Positions 48,201 through 61,000 of a stretch of DNA of 64,000 nucleotides are shown piece after piece (position 1 is the stretch's first letter; each line of letters begins with the position of its first letter). The notes under the pieces were generated by a model. It ran no database searches, was not told where the DNA came from, and saw nothing but the letters and a program-made list of their open reading frames with translations. Source of the stretch: Ptiloglossa arizonensis (taxonomy: Eukaryota > Arthropoda > Insecta > Hymenoptera > Colletidae); the NCBI RefSeq assembly GCF_051014685.1, contig NW_027478400.1:868001-932000 (forward strand), written 5' to 3'. A program made the position numbers and the translations under genes.

Positions 48201-50840
48201 CTCGATCAAAATCAATTTCTATAAGTATAATCATTTACCATGCATAAATAAGATACATATTGTTCGATTAATATTGGGAACATGCATAAATGTTAGTAAC
48301 AATCGCGAAAGTAACAAATATGTTCTCCAAGAGACGGCAACCCATATAATTACCACGTTGCAAATGTTTGGAATTTCAGATCATATTTGCATGCATCACA
48401 AACAATAATTTCGATATGTAGAGAAATATTTATTTATTTTATCGCACGGTAGGGAATATTATACAAATGGGATTACATATCTTTAATGTCGGTAAATTTA
48501 TGCTCGTGGCGCTATCTATTGGTGGAAATAAGAACAATTCCTCAACAAACTTGAGCGTTTCTCCGCCAGGTGTTTTCACACCTTAAGTGTAGTTTACCTA
48601 TTCTCTAGTAGATGGCAACCCACTTCATTGCCGTGTGACATATGTGTGTCACTGAGCGTTCAGAATATATATTTGCATATATACAGACTATAATTTCGAT
48701 ATGTAGAGAAATATTCATTTATTTTATCGCACGGTTACTTCGATTGTCTTTGTTCAATCTAACAAATATTTCCAGAAAGTGATGACTTTCAAGCCATTAT
48801 TTATGCTAAAACAATGTTAATAATTGTTTAATCTACGGTCCCACGACGCTTGTTAATAATTATGATAAATAAACGTCAAGATATTGCTAAATTTGCGAAG
48901 GCGAACGGTTTCGGTGAATGTTTGTCCATTTCCGCGGTTGTTAGTAACATTTATATGTGCTCCCAATATTAATTGAACAATGTGCATATTATTTATGCAT
49001 CACAAATGATTAAGAAACTTATAGAAATTAATTTTGATCGAGCTCCGAAGTAAAGAGGTGTTTCTTAAAGTTTTAAAATATGGAAAGTAATAATTGTCTA
49101 TTAGATATATCGATGTAACATTTGATTAGTACTTGAGAAATCGAAATGCATACTTCCTTGGCGACAGTGTTCTCCTCATACCAAAGGATGAAATTCAGAC
49201 ATATGTATTGTAGAAAATGTTCAATGTTGGGACTCTTGTTGTCAGGAATATATGATATGCGAGGAAGTGCCACGATTTCGCGAATGAAAAATACTTCTAT
49301 GAAAAATAATGTTTTAATCCATTATTTATACCTGGACATTGTTAATAATTTTTTATACCATGGTGCTACGACGGTTGTTAATAATTCTGATGAATGAACA
49401 TCAAGATATTGCGAAATCTGCGAAGGGGAACGGTTTCAGTGAATTGTTGTTCATCCACGCGATTGTTATTAACATTTATGCATGTTTCGAACATTTATGT
49501 GAGAGAATGCATCTTAGTTATGGATTGTAAATTATTGATTTGCCTATAGAAATTAAATTTCATCGAGAATTGAAGTAAAACGTGGTATTCATATGTTTCT
49601 CGATTTTCGGTCGAAATTAATATTTGTAAAGTAATTAATGACTTATAATGCACAAACAAGATGCACATTGTAATGTTAATATTCGGAACGTGCGTAAATG
49701 TTAATAACAATCACGGAAATGAAAAAACATTTACCAAAACCGTTCTTCTTCATAGATTTTGCAATATCTTGATGTTTATTTATCATAATCATTAACAACC
49801 GTCGTTGGACCATAGTTTAAACAATTATTAACAATGTCCTAGTATAAATAATGGCTTAAAATATCATTTCGTTAAAATATTCTTTGTTCACGAAGGAATT
49901 TTTCGTTGAGATCCAACTGATATTCTCAATGTTACGGGTATCGATGATCGATTCACAAGTGTTCATCACGATAATTTTTCTATTTAGATAAGCGATTAAT
50001 TGAATTGTGACACTTTTAAGTAAAAAATGCAACTTCTGCACGTATTGTGTAAATTATAAGAATTAAATAAATGTTAAATTAATGTACCAAATAGACAATT
50101 ACTACTTTCTATTCATTAAATCTTTACGAAACACGTTTTCACTTCGAATGTCGATCAAAATCAATTTCCATAAGTTACTTAATCATTTGTAATGCATAGA
50201 TAAGATGTACATTGTTCGATTAATATTGGGAGCACGCGAAAAAGTTAATAACAATCGCATACAGGAAGAAACCTTCACAGAAACCGTTCGCCTTCGCAGA
50301 TTTTGCAATATCTTGATGTTTATTTATCATAATTATTAATAACCGTCGTAGGACCGTAGTTTGAACAATTATTAACTATTTCCTAGTATAAATAATGGCT
50401 TAAAATATCATTTCGTTGAAATATTCTTTGTTCGCGAAGGAATTTTTCGCTGAGATCCAACTGACATTTTCAAGGCTACAGGTATCGATTATCGATTCAC
50501 AAGTCTTCATCGCGATGATTTTTCTATCTAAAAAAGCGATTAATTGAATTTCGGCACTTTTATGTAAAAAATACGACTTCTACGCGTATTGTGTAAATTA
50601 TAAGAATTAAACAAATGTTAAATTAATGTATTTAATGAACAATTGTTACTTTCCATGCTTTAAAACTTTACGAAACATGTTTTAACATCGAGTCTCGATC
50701 AAAATCAATTTCTATAAGTTTCTTAATTAATTGCAATACATAAATAAGATGCACATTGTTCGATCAATATTGGAAACATGCATAAATGTTAGTAACAATC
50801 GCGGAAATGAACAAACATTCACCGAAACCGTTCGCCTTCG
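45300..50840. repeat. ~525-545 bp repeat units in alternating orientation (palindrome interior)
   Basis: The marker GTTCATTTCCGCGATTGTTA or a close variant occurs on the + strand at about 45,330, 45,876, 48,924 and 49,451, and on the - strand at about 46,811, 47,336, 48,298, 49,708, 50,250 and 50,795. Spacing within runs is 525-546 bp. Each unit also has GTCCTAGTATAAATAATGGC and ATTAACAACCGTCGTAGG words. No unit has a credible coding frame. Copies at 26,943-28,256 belong to the same family. Confidence 0.8.
47515..48770. repeat. Inner palindrome with CACCTGGCGGAGAAACG module
   Basis: The left half from ATCGAACAAAGACAATCGAA (47,519) through CACCTGGCGGAGAAACGCTC (47,706) to GGTATTCCCTACCGTG is mirrored by 48,430-48,770. 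Symmetry is near 48,140. The two halves look over 90% identical by eye. The same module occurs a third time at 27,860-28,250. Confidence 0.8.
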
Positions 50841-51990
50841 AAGATTTCGATTAGATCGAACAAAGACAATGGAAGAAACGGTAAGTCACCTTGGGGAGGG
50901 TATATAAGGAGCCCCCGGTTGTTTAAAATTTCATTGTTCCCGAAGGCTCCGAGGTGGACGCATCTCTTCGTTTTAGGTTTATGGAAGGGGGACCCCTCAC
51001 CATGGCAACTGGTACTGGCCGCCGGTAAGCGGTGGTCAGTACTGGCGACCACTCTCTCAATCCTTTCTTTTTTTTTCTAACTGTTTCTTTGTCTAATTTA
51101 TTTCATTTGTACTCTGATTTTAATTTCTACTTGTTTTGACATGTTTATTTTTTTCCACTAACCAAATTCATTTCTATTTTCTATTATGCCATGACTTTAG
51201 GTTTCCCTTAGGTTTCTCTTAGATACATTCTCTTAGATGTATCGGAAAACGAAGAACGAAGAACGAAGAGGACTGATGTATTGCATCCTCCGCGGGACTG
51301 TTAATTCTAAGTATAGACTAAGTTAGTTTTAAGGTTACCATGTACGAGTATCTGTGATCTGCCGAGCAATTATCCAATCTTTAACTTCTTTTTACTCGCT
51401 TGCTCGTATCTCAGTCCGGGCACCTCTGCTTGTTGCATAAGCAAGTGACCGGCCGTGGAGGTGGACCGAACGCTCGATCGCTGTCTCTTCCGGTGTGTCC
51501 GCTTCCAGAGGGGGCATGTTGCGACCACAGGAGCAGGCATTTTTGCCGGTCCCTGCGAAAGTCTCCAAAATAAGACCCTCTCGTCGTAAAGATGGAGAAA
51601 CGGGGCACTCCTCTAGGGGAGTGGTAGGCGTCGTTCGTTTTCTCTGGAAACGGAACCACGGAGGGGAAACGGGATATACCTAGTAGGACCAACTGCCCGG
51701 TTCGTGTCGCGTCTTTCCCAATTTTGCCTAATTTTTCCATAATGTAATTGCTTGGCAGAACTAAACAAGGAGATCGAAGGAAAATTGAATCCTTCCATCT
51801 CTTTGGTTTAGTATCTTCGTCTGTATCGCGTGTCGAGGGAGATCGATGGAACTTTGATTCCATCTATCTCTCTCCGGGTCTCCGCTCGCAGCAACCTCCA
51901 CGTGGTGAGACCTGGTAATCGGTATTACTCGCGACGAAGTATCACTTACCACGAGTAACGCCGAGCTAATTGGCTGCGAACTTAGAATAA
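50350..51990 (-). repeat. Palindrome right arm
   Basis: Reverse complement of the left arm with scattered substitutions and indels. It contains the promoter at 50,901-50,908, a shortened GAAGAACGAAGAAC tract (51,247-51,271) and the GC-richer outer part ending near GCTGCGAAC (51,973-51,981). About 70 bp of unmatched sequence separate it from the 177 bp satellite at 52,061. Confidence 0.8.
50901..50937 (+). promoter_or_regulatory. RNA polymerase II core promoter, right arm, pointing into satellite
   Basis: TATATAAG starts at 50,901. The initiator-like TCATTG (consensus TCA-G/T-T-C/T, last base off) has its A at 50,933, 32 bases downstream, the spacing known for arthropod TATA/Inr promoters. 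At +28 to +32 GCATC matches four of five positions of the downstream element RGWYV. Transcription would run to the right, through the arm and into the 177 bp satellite. Confidence 0.6.
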
Positions 51991-52060
51991 TTATTTAAGA
52001 TGTGAGAACAAGTAGAAAACAAGATTTTTGTAAGGCGTGTGAGAGCGTGAAGACGTTAAT

Positions 52061-55000
52061 GAAACCAATAACTGGAATGGCCTAGGGGAAAAGTACACAC
52101 ACCATTGTAATCGGGCGAGTTTCTACTTTCAGATGCAACAGGAATTTCTCGAGTTCGTCAATCCGTTCGCGAGATATGGGAGTTTGAAGTTAAGGAATGG
52201 TTGAGAAACCATCAAAATTTTCGCTGGTATGATACTCGAAAACAATAACTGGAATAGCCTACGGGAAAAGTACACACACCATTGTAATCGGGCGAGTGTC
52301 TACTTTCAGGTGCAACAGGAATTTCTCGAGTTCGTCAATCCGTTCGCGAGATATGGGAGTTTGAAGTTAAGGAATGGTTGAGAAACCATCAAAATTTACG
52401 CACGTCTGATACTCGAAACCAATAACTACAAAGGCCTAGGGGAAAAACACACATATCTTTGTAATCGGGCGAGTTTCTACTTTCAGATGCAACAGGAATT
52501 TCTCGAGTTCGTCAATCCGTTCGCGAGATATGGGAGTTGGAAGTTAAGGAATGGTTGAGAAACTATCAAAATTTTCCCAATTCTGATGCTAGAAACGAAT
52601 AACTGGAATGGCCTAGGGGAAAAGCACACACCATTGTAATCGGGCGAGTGTCTACTTTCAGATGCAACAGGAATTTCTCGAGTTCGTCAATCCGTTCGCG
52701 AGATATGGGAGTTTGAAGTTAAGGAATGGTTGAGAAACCATCAAAATTTTCGCAATTCTGATGCTAGAAACGAATAACTGGAATGGCCTAGGGGAATAGC
52801 ACACACCATTGTAATCGGTCGACTTTCTACTATCAGATGCAGTAGGAAATAATCGAGTTCGTCAATCCGTTCGCGAGATATGGGAGTTTGAAGTTAAGGA
52901 ATGCTTGAGAAACCATCAAAACTTTCGCAAGTCTGATACCCGAAACCAATAATTACTATGATCTACGGCAAAAATACACATACCGTTGTAATCGGGCGAG
53001 TTTCTGCTTTCAGATGCAACAGAAATTTCTCGAGTTCGGCAATCCGTTCGAGAGATAAGGGAGCTTGAAGTTAAGGAATGCTTGAGAAACCATCAAAATT
53101 TTCGAAAGTCTGATACTCGAAACCAATAACTACAAAGGCCTAGGGGAAAAATACACATACCGTTGTAATCGGGCGAGTTTCTACTTTCACATGCAACAGG
53201 AATTTCTCGAGTTCGTCAATCCGCTCGTGAGATATGGAAGTGTGAAGTTAAGGAATGGTTGAGAAACCATCAAAATTTTCGCAAGTCTGATAATCGAAAC
53301 CAATAGATGGAGTGGCCTAGGGGAAAAGCACACACAGCATTGTAATCGGGCGAGTTTCTACTTTCAGATACAACAGGAATTTCTCGAGTTCGTCAATCCG
53401 TTCGCGAGATATGGGAGTTTGAAGTTAAGGAATGGTTGAGAAACCATCAAAATTTTCGAAAGTCTGATACTCGAAACCAATAACTACGAAGCCTTAGGGG
53501 AAAAATACACATACCATTTTAATCGGGCGAGTTTCTACTTTCAGATGCAACAGGAATTTCTCGAGTTCGTCAATCCGTTCGCGAGATATGGGAGTTTGAA
53601 GTTAAGGAATGGTTGAGAGACCATCAAAATTTTCGCTGGTCTGATACTCGAAACCAATAAGTGGAATGGCCTAGGGGAAAAATACACACACCATTGTACT
53701 CGGGCGAGTTTCTACTTTCAGATGCAACAGAAATTTCTCGAGTTCGTCAATCCGTTCGCGAGATATGGGTGTTTGAAGTTAAGGAATGGTTGACAGACCA
53801 TCAAAATTTTCGCTTGTCTGATACTCGAAACCAATAACTGGAATGGCCTAGGGGAAAGGTACACACACCATTTTAATCGGGCGAGTTTCTACTTTCAGAT
53901 GCAACAGGAATTTCTCGAGTTCGTCAATCCGTTCGCGAGATATGGGAGTTTGAAGTTAAGGAATGGTTGAGAAACCATCAAAATTTTCGCTGATCTGATA
54001 CTCGAAACCAATAGCTGGAATGGCCTAGGGGAAAAGTACACACACCATTGTAATCGGGCGAGTTTCTACTTTCAGATGCAACAGAAATTTCTCGAGTTCG
54101 TCAATCCGTTCGCGAGATATGGGAGTGTGAAGTTAAGGAATGCTTGAGAAACCATCAAAATTTTCGAAAGTCTGATACTCGAAACCAATAGATGGAGTGG
54201 CCTAGGGGAAAAGCACACACAGCATTGTAATCGGGCGAGTTTCTACTTTCAGATACAACAGGAATTTCTCGAGTTCGTCAATCCGTTCGCGAGATATGGG
54301 AGTTTGAAGTTAAGGAATGGTTGAGAAACCATCAAAATTTTCGCAAGTCTGATACTCCAAACGAATAATTACTATGATCTACGGCAAAAATACACATACC
54401 GTTGTAATCGGGCGAGTTTCTGCTTTCACATGCAACAGAAATTTCTCGAGTTCGGCAATCCGTTCGCGAGATATGGGAGTTTGAAGTTAAGGAATGCTTG
54501 AGAAACCATCAAAATTTTCGAAAGTCTGATACTCGAAACCAATAACTACGAAGCCTTAGGGGAAAAATACACATACCATTTTAATCGGGCGAGTTTCTAC
54601 TTTCAGATGCAACAGGAATTTCTCGAGTTCGTCAATCCGTTCGCGAGATATGGGAGTTTGAAGTTAAGGAATGGTTGAGAGACCATCAAAATTTTCGCTG
54701 GTCTGATACTCGAAACCAATAAGTGGAATGGCCTAGGGGAAAAATACACACACCATTGTACTCGGGCGAGTTTCTACTTTCAGATGCAACAGAAATTTCT
54801 CGAGTTCGTCAATCCGTTCGCGAGATATGGGTGTTTGAAGTTAAGGAATGGTTGACAGACCATCAAAATTTTCGCTTGTCTGATACTCGAAACCAATAAC
54901 TGGAATGGCCTAGGTGAAAGGTACACACACCATTTTAATCGGGCGAGTTTCTACTTTCAGATGCAACAGGAATTTCTCGAGTTCGTCAATCCGTTCGCGA

Positions 55001-58000
55001 GATATGGGAGTTTGAAGTTAAGGAATGGTTGAGAAACCATCAAAATTTTCGCTGATCTGATACTCGAAACCAATAGCTGGAATGGCCTAGGGGAAAAGTA
55101 CACACACCATTGTAATCGGGCGAGTTTCTACTTTCAGATGCAACAGAAATTTCTCGAGTTCGTCAATCCGTTCGCGAGATATGGGAGTGTGAAGTTAAGG
55201 AATGCTTGAGAAACCATCAAAATTTTCGAAAGTCTGATACTCGAAACCAATAACTACAAAGGCCTAGAGGAAAAATACACCTACCGTTGTAATCGGGCGA
55301 GTTTCTACTTTCACATGCAACAGGAATTTCTCGAGTTCGTCAATCCGTTCGCGAGATATGGGTGTTTGAAGTTAAGGAATGGTTGAGAGACCATCAAAAT
55401 TTTCGCTGGTCTGATACTCGAAACCAATAAGTGGAATGGCCTAGGGGAAAAATACACACACCATTGTACTCGGGCGAGTTTCTACTTTCAGATGCAACAG
55501 AAATTTCTAGAGTTCGTCAATCCGTTCGCGAGATACGGGTGTTTGAAGTTAAGGAATGGTTGAGAAACCATCAAAATTTTCGCTGGTCTGATACTCGAAA
55601 CCAATAACTGGAATGGCCTAGGGGAAAAGTACACACACCATTGTTATCGGGCGAGTTTCTACTTTCAGATGCAACAGGAGTTTCTCGAAATCGTCAATGC
55701 GTTCGCGATATATGGCAGTTTGAAGTTAAGGAATGGTTGAGGAACCATCAAAATATTCGCTGGTCTGATACTCGAAACCAATAACTGGAATGGCCTAGGG
55801 GAAAAATACACATACCGTTGTAATCGGGCGAGTTTCTACTTTCACATGCAACAGGAACTTCTCGAGTTCGTCAATCCGTTCGCGAGATATGGGTGTTTGA
55901 AGTTAAGGAATGGTTGAGAGACCATCAAAATTTTCGCTGGTCTGATACTCGAAACCAATAAGTGGAATGGCCTAGGGGAAAAATACACACACCATTGTAC
56001 TCGGGCGAGTTTCTACTTTCAGATGCAACAGAAATTTCTCGAGTTCGTCAATCCGTTCGCGAGATATGGGTGTTTGAAGTTAAGGAATGGTTGAGAAACC
56101 ATCAAAATTTTCGCTGGTCTGATACTCGAAACCAATAACTGGAATGGCCTAGTGGAAAAGTACACACACCATTGTAATCGGGCGAGTTTCTACTTTCAGA
56201 TGCAACAGGAATTTCTCGAGTTCGTCAATCCGTTCGCGAAATATCGGAGTTTGGAGTTAAGAGATGGTTGAGAAACCATTAAAATTTTCGCAAGTCTGAT
56301 ATTCGATAACAACAACTGGTGTGGCCTAGGGGAAAAGTACACACAGCATTGCAATCGGGCGGGTTTCTACTTTCAGATACAACAGGAATTTCTCGAAATC
56401 GTCAATCCGTTCGCGATATATGGGAGTTTGAAGATAAGGAATGGTTGAGGAACCATCAAAATATTCGCTGGTCTGATACTCGAAACCAATAACTGGAATG
56501 GCCTAGGGGAAAAATACACATACCGTTGTAATCGGGCGCGTTTCTACTTTCACATGCAACAGGAATTTCTCGGGTTCGTCCATCCGTTCGCGAGATATGG
56601 AAGTGTGAAGATAAGGAATGGTTGAGAAACCATCAAAATTTTCGCAAGTCTGATACTCGAAACCAATAACTACAGTGGCCTAGGGGAAAAATGCGCATAC
56701 CGTTGTAATTGGGAGAGTTTCTACTTTCAGATGCAACAGAAATTTCTCGAGTTCGACAATCCATTCGCGAGATATGGGAGTTTGAAGTTAAGGAACGCTT
56801 GAGAAACCATCAAAATTTTCGGAAGCCTGATTCTCGAAACCAATAACTACAAAGGCCTAGGGGAAAAATACACATACCGTTGTAATCGGGCGAGTTTCTA
56901 CTTTCACATGCAACAGGAATTTCTCGAGTTCGTCGATCCGTTCGCGAGATATGGAAGTGTGAATTTAAGGAATGGTTGATAAACCATCAAAATTTTCGCA
57001 AGTCTGATAATCGAAACCAATAACTACAAAGGCCTAGGGGAAAAGTACACACACCATTGTAATCGGGCGTGTTTCTACTATCAGATGCAACAGGAATTTC
57101 TCGAGTTCGTCAACCCGTTCGCGAGATATGGAAGTGTGATATTAAGGAATGGTTGAGGAACCATCAAAATTTTCGCAAGTCTGATACTCGAAAACAATAA
57201 CAACAATGCCCCAGGGGAAAAACACACATACCGTTGTAATCGGGCGAGTTTCTGCTTTCAGATGCAATAGGAAATTCTCGAGTTCCTCAATCCGTTCGCG
57301 AGATATGGGAGTTTGAAATTAAGGAATGGTTGAGAAACCATCAAAATTTTCGCTGGTCTGATACTCGAAACCAATAACTACAAAGGCCTAGGGGAAAAAT
57401 GCAAATACCTTTGTAATCGGGCGAGTTTCCGGTTTCAGATGCAACAGGAATTTCTCGAGTTCGTCATCCCGTTCGCGAGATATGGAAGTGTGAATTTAAG
57501 GAATGGTTGAGAAACCAGCAAAATTTTCGCAAGTCTGATAATCGAAACCAATAACTACAAAGGCCTAGGGGAAAAGTACACACACCATTGTAATCGGGCG
57601 AGTTTCTACTTTCACATGCAACAGGAATTTCTCGAGTTCGTCGATCCGTTCGCGAGATATGGAAGTGTGAATTTAAGGAATGGTTGAGAAACCAGCAAAA
57701 TTTTCGCAAGTCTGATAATCGAAACCAATAACTACAAAGGCCTAGGGGAAAAGTACACACACCATTGTAATCGGGCGTGTTTCTACTTTCAGATGCAACA
57801 GGAATTTCTCGAGTTCGTCGATCCGTTCGCGAGATATGGAAGTGTGAAGTTAAGGAATGGTTGAGAAACCATCAAAATTTTCGCAAGTCTGATAATCGAA
57901 ACCAATAACTACAATGGCCTAGGGGAAAAATACGCATACCGTTGGAATCGGGCGAGTTTCTACTTTCACATGCAACTGGAATTTCTCGAGTTCGTCGATC

Positions 58001-61000
58001 CGTTCGCGAGATATGGAAGTGTGAAGTTAAGGAATGGTTGAGAATCCATCAAAATTTTCGCAAGTCTGATAATCGAAACCAATAACAACAATGGCCGGGG
58101 GAAAAAAACACATACCGTTGTAATCGGGCGTGTTTCTACTTTCACATGCAACAGGAATTTCTCGAGTTCGTCGATCCGATCGCGAGATATGGGAGTTTGA
58201 AGTTAAGGAACGCTTGAGAAACCATCAAAATTTTCGGAAGTCTGATACTCGAAACCAATAACTACAAAGGCCTAGGGGAAAAATACACATACCGTTGTAA
58301 TCGGGCGAGTTTCTACTTTCACATGCAACAGGAATTTCTCGAGTTCGTCGATCCGTTCGCGAGATATGGAAGTGTGAAGTTAAGGAATGGTTGAGAATCC
58401 ATCAAAATTTTCGCAAGTCTGACACTCGAAACCAATAACAACAATGGCCCAGGGGAAAAACACACATACCGTTGTAATCGGGCGAGTTTCTGCTTTCAGA
58501 TGCAATAGGAAATTCTCGAGTTCCTCAATCCGTTCGCGAGATATGGGAGTTTGAAATTAAGGAATGGTTGAGAAACCATCAAAATTTTCGCAAGTCTGAT
58601 ACTCGAAACCAGTAACTACCAAGGCCTATGGCAAAAATACACATACCTTTGTAATCGGGCGGGTTTCCACTCTCAGATGCAACAGGACTTTCTCGAGTTC
58701 ATCAATCCGTTAGCGAGACATGGGAGTTTGAAGTTAAGGTATGGTTGAGAAACCATCAGAATTTTCGCAATTCTGATACTCGAAATCAATAATTGGAATG
58801 GCCTAGGAGAAAAGTACACACACCCTTGTAATCGTGCGAGTTTCTACTTTCAGATGCAACAGGAATTACACGAGTTCGTCATTCCGTTCGCGAGATATGG
58901 GAGTTTGAAATTAAGGAATGGTGGAGAAACCATCAAAATTTTCGCTGGTCTGATACTCGAAACCAATAACTACAAAGGCCTAGGGGAAAATGCAAATACC
59001 TATGTAATCGGGCGAGTTTCCGGTTTCAGATGCAACAGGAATTTCTCGAGTTCGTCATCCCGTTCGCGAGATATGGAAGTGTGAATTTAAGGAATGGTTG
59101 AGAAACCAGCAAAATTTTCGCAAGTCTGATAATCGAAACCAATAACTACAAAGGCCTAGGGGAAAAGTACACACACCATTGTAATCGGGCGAGTTTCTAC
59201 TTTCACATGCAACAGGAATATCTCAAGTTCGTCGATCCGTTCGCGAGATATGGAAGTGTGAATTTAAGGAATGGTTGAGAAACCAGCAAAATTTTCGCAA
59301 GTCTGATAATCGAAACCAATAGCTACAAAGGCCTAGGGGAAAAGTACACACACCCTTGTAATCGTGCGAGTTTCTACTTTCAGATGCAACAGGAATTACA
59401 CGAGTTCGTCATTCCGTTCGCGAGATATGGGAGTTTGAAATTAAGGAATGGTGGAGAAACCATCAAAATTTTCGCTGGTCTGATACTCGAAACCAATAAC
59501 TACAAAGGCCTAGGGGAAAAATGCAAATACCTATGTAATCGGGCGAGTTTCCGGTTTCAGATGCAACAGGAATTTCTCGAGTTCGTCATCCCGTTCGCGA
59601 GATATGGAAGTGTGAATTTAAGGAATGGTTGAGAAACCAGCAAAATTTTCGCAAGTCTGATAATCGAAACCAATAACTACAAAGGCCTAGGGGAAAAGTA
59701 CACACACCATTGTAATCGGGCGAGTTTCTACTTTCACATGCAACAGGAATTTCTCAAGTTCGTCGATCCGTTCGCGAGATATGGAAGTGTGAATTTAAGG
59801 AATGGTTGAGAAACCAGCAAAATTTTCGCAAGTCTGATAATCGAAACCAATAACTACAAAGGCCTAGGGGAAAAGTACACACACCATTGTAATCGGGCGT
59901 GTTTCTACTTTCAGATGCAACAGGAATTCCTCGAGTTCGTCGATCCGTTCGCGAGATATGGAAGTGTGAAGTTAAGGAATGGTTGAGAAACCATCAAAAT
60001 TTTCGCAAGTCTGATAATCGAAACCAATACCTACAATGGCCTAGGGGAAAAATACGCATACCGTTGGAATCGGGCGAGATTCTACTTTCACATGCAACTG
60101 GAATTTCTCGAGTTCGTCGATCCGTTCGCGAGATATGGAAGTGTGAAGTTAAGGAATGGTTGAGAATCCATCAAAATTTTCGCAAGTCTGATAATCGAAA
60201 CCAATAACAACAATGGCCGGGGGAAAAAAACACATACCGTTGTAATCGGGCGTGTTTCTACTTTCACATGCAACAGGAATTTCTCGAGTTCGTCGATCCG
60301 ATCGCGAGATATGGGAGTTTGAAGTTAAGGAACGCTTGAGAAACCATCAAAATTTTCGGAAGTCTGATACTCGAAACCAATAACTACAAAGGCCTAGGGG
60401 AAAAATACACATACCGTTGTAATCGGGCGAGTTTCTACTTTCACATGCAACAGGAATTTCTCGAGTTCGTCGATCCGTTCGCGAGATATGGAAGTGTGAA
60501 GTTAAGGAATGGTTGAGAAACCATCAAAATTTTCGCAAGTCTGACACTCGAAACCAATAACAACAATGGCCCAGGGGAAAAACACACATACCGTTGTAAT
60601 CGGGCGAGTTTCTGCTTTCAGATGCAATAGGAAATTCTCGAGTTCCTCAATCCGTTCGCGAGATATGGGAGTTTGAAATTATGGAATGGTTGAGAAACCA
60701 TCAAAATTTTCGCAAGTCTGACACTCGAAACCAATAACTACAAAGGCCTAGGGGAAAAATACACATACCGTTGTAATCGAGCGAGATTCTACTTTCACAT
60801 GCAGCAGGAATTTCTCGAGTTCCTCAATCCGTTCGCGAGATATGGGAGTTTGAAATTATGGAATGGTTGAGAAACCATCAAAATTTTCGCAAGTCTGACA
60901 CTCGAAACCAATAACTACAAAGGCCTAGGGGAAAAATACACATACCGTTGTAATCGGGCGAGATTCTACTTTCACATGCAGCAGGAATTTCTCGAGTTCG

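Larger units (their letters stand above)
44041..51990. mobile_element. ~8 kb nested palindromic element of unknown class
   Basis: The outer arms (about 44,041-45,830 and 50,350-51,990) are inverted copies. Shared landmarks are GCAGCC(G/A)ATTAGCTCGG, CGTCGCGAGTAATACC, CCACGTGGAGGTTGCTG, a promoter, and a long AT-rich stretch with ATCGATTATCGATTC. The symmetry centre falls near 48,015-48,070. A second, inner palindrome (about 47,515-48,770) is centred near 48,140. Long inverted arms with no transposase, integrase or reverse transcriptase frame suggest a foldback-type or composite non-autonomous element, or a structural palindrome. I could not match it to a named family. Confidence 0.65.

Noticed and set aside
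49073..50041. Short AT-rich frames in the palindrome interior
   Set aside because: Composition and length fit chance. The same sequence in other units is interrupted by stops.
57464..60273. Small 60-100 codon frames in the right satellite array
   Set aside because: They recur at monomer or higher-order spacing and are chance readings of the 177 bp repeat.
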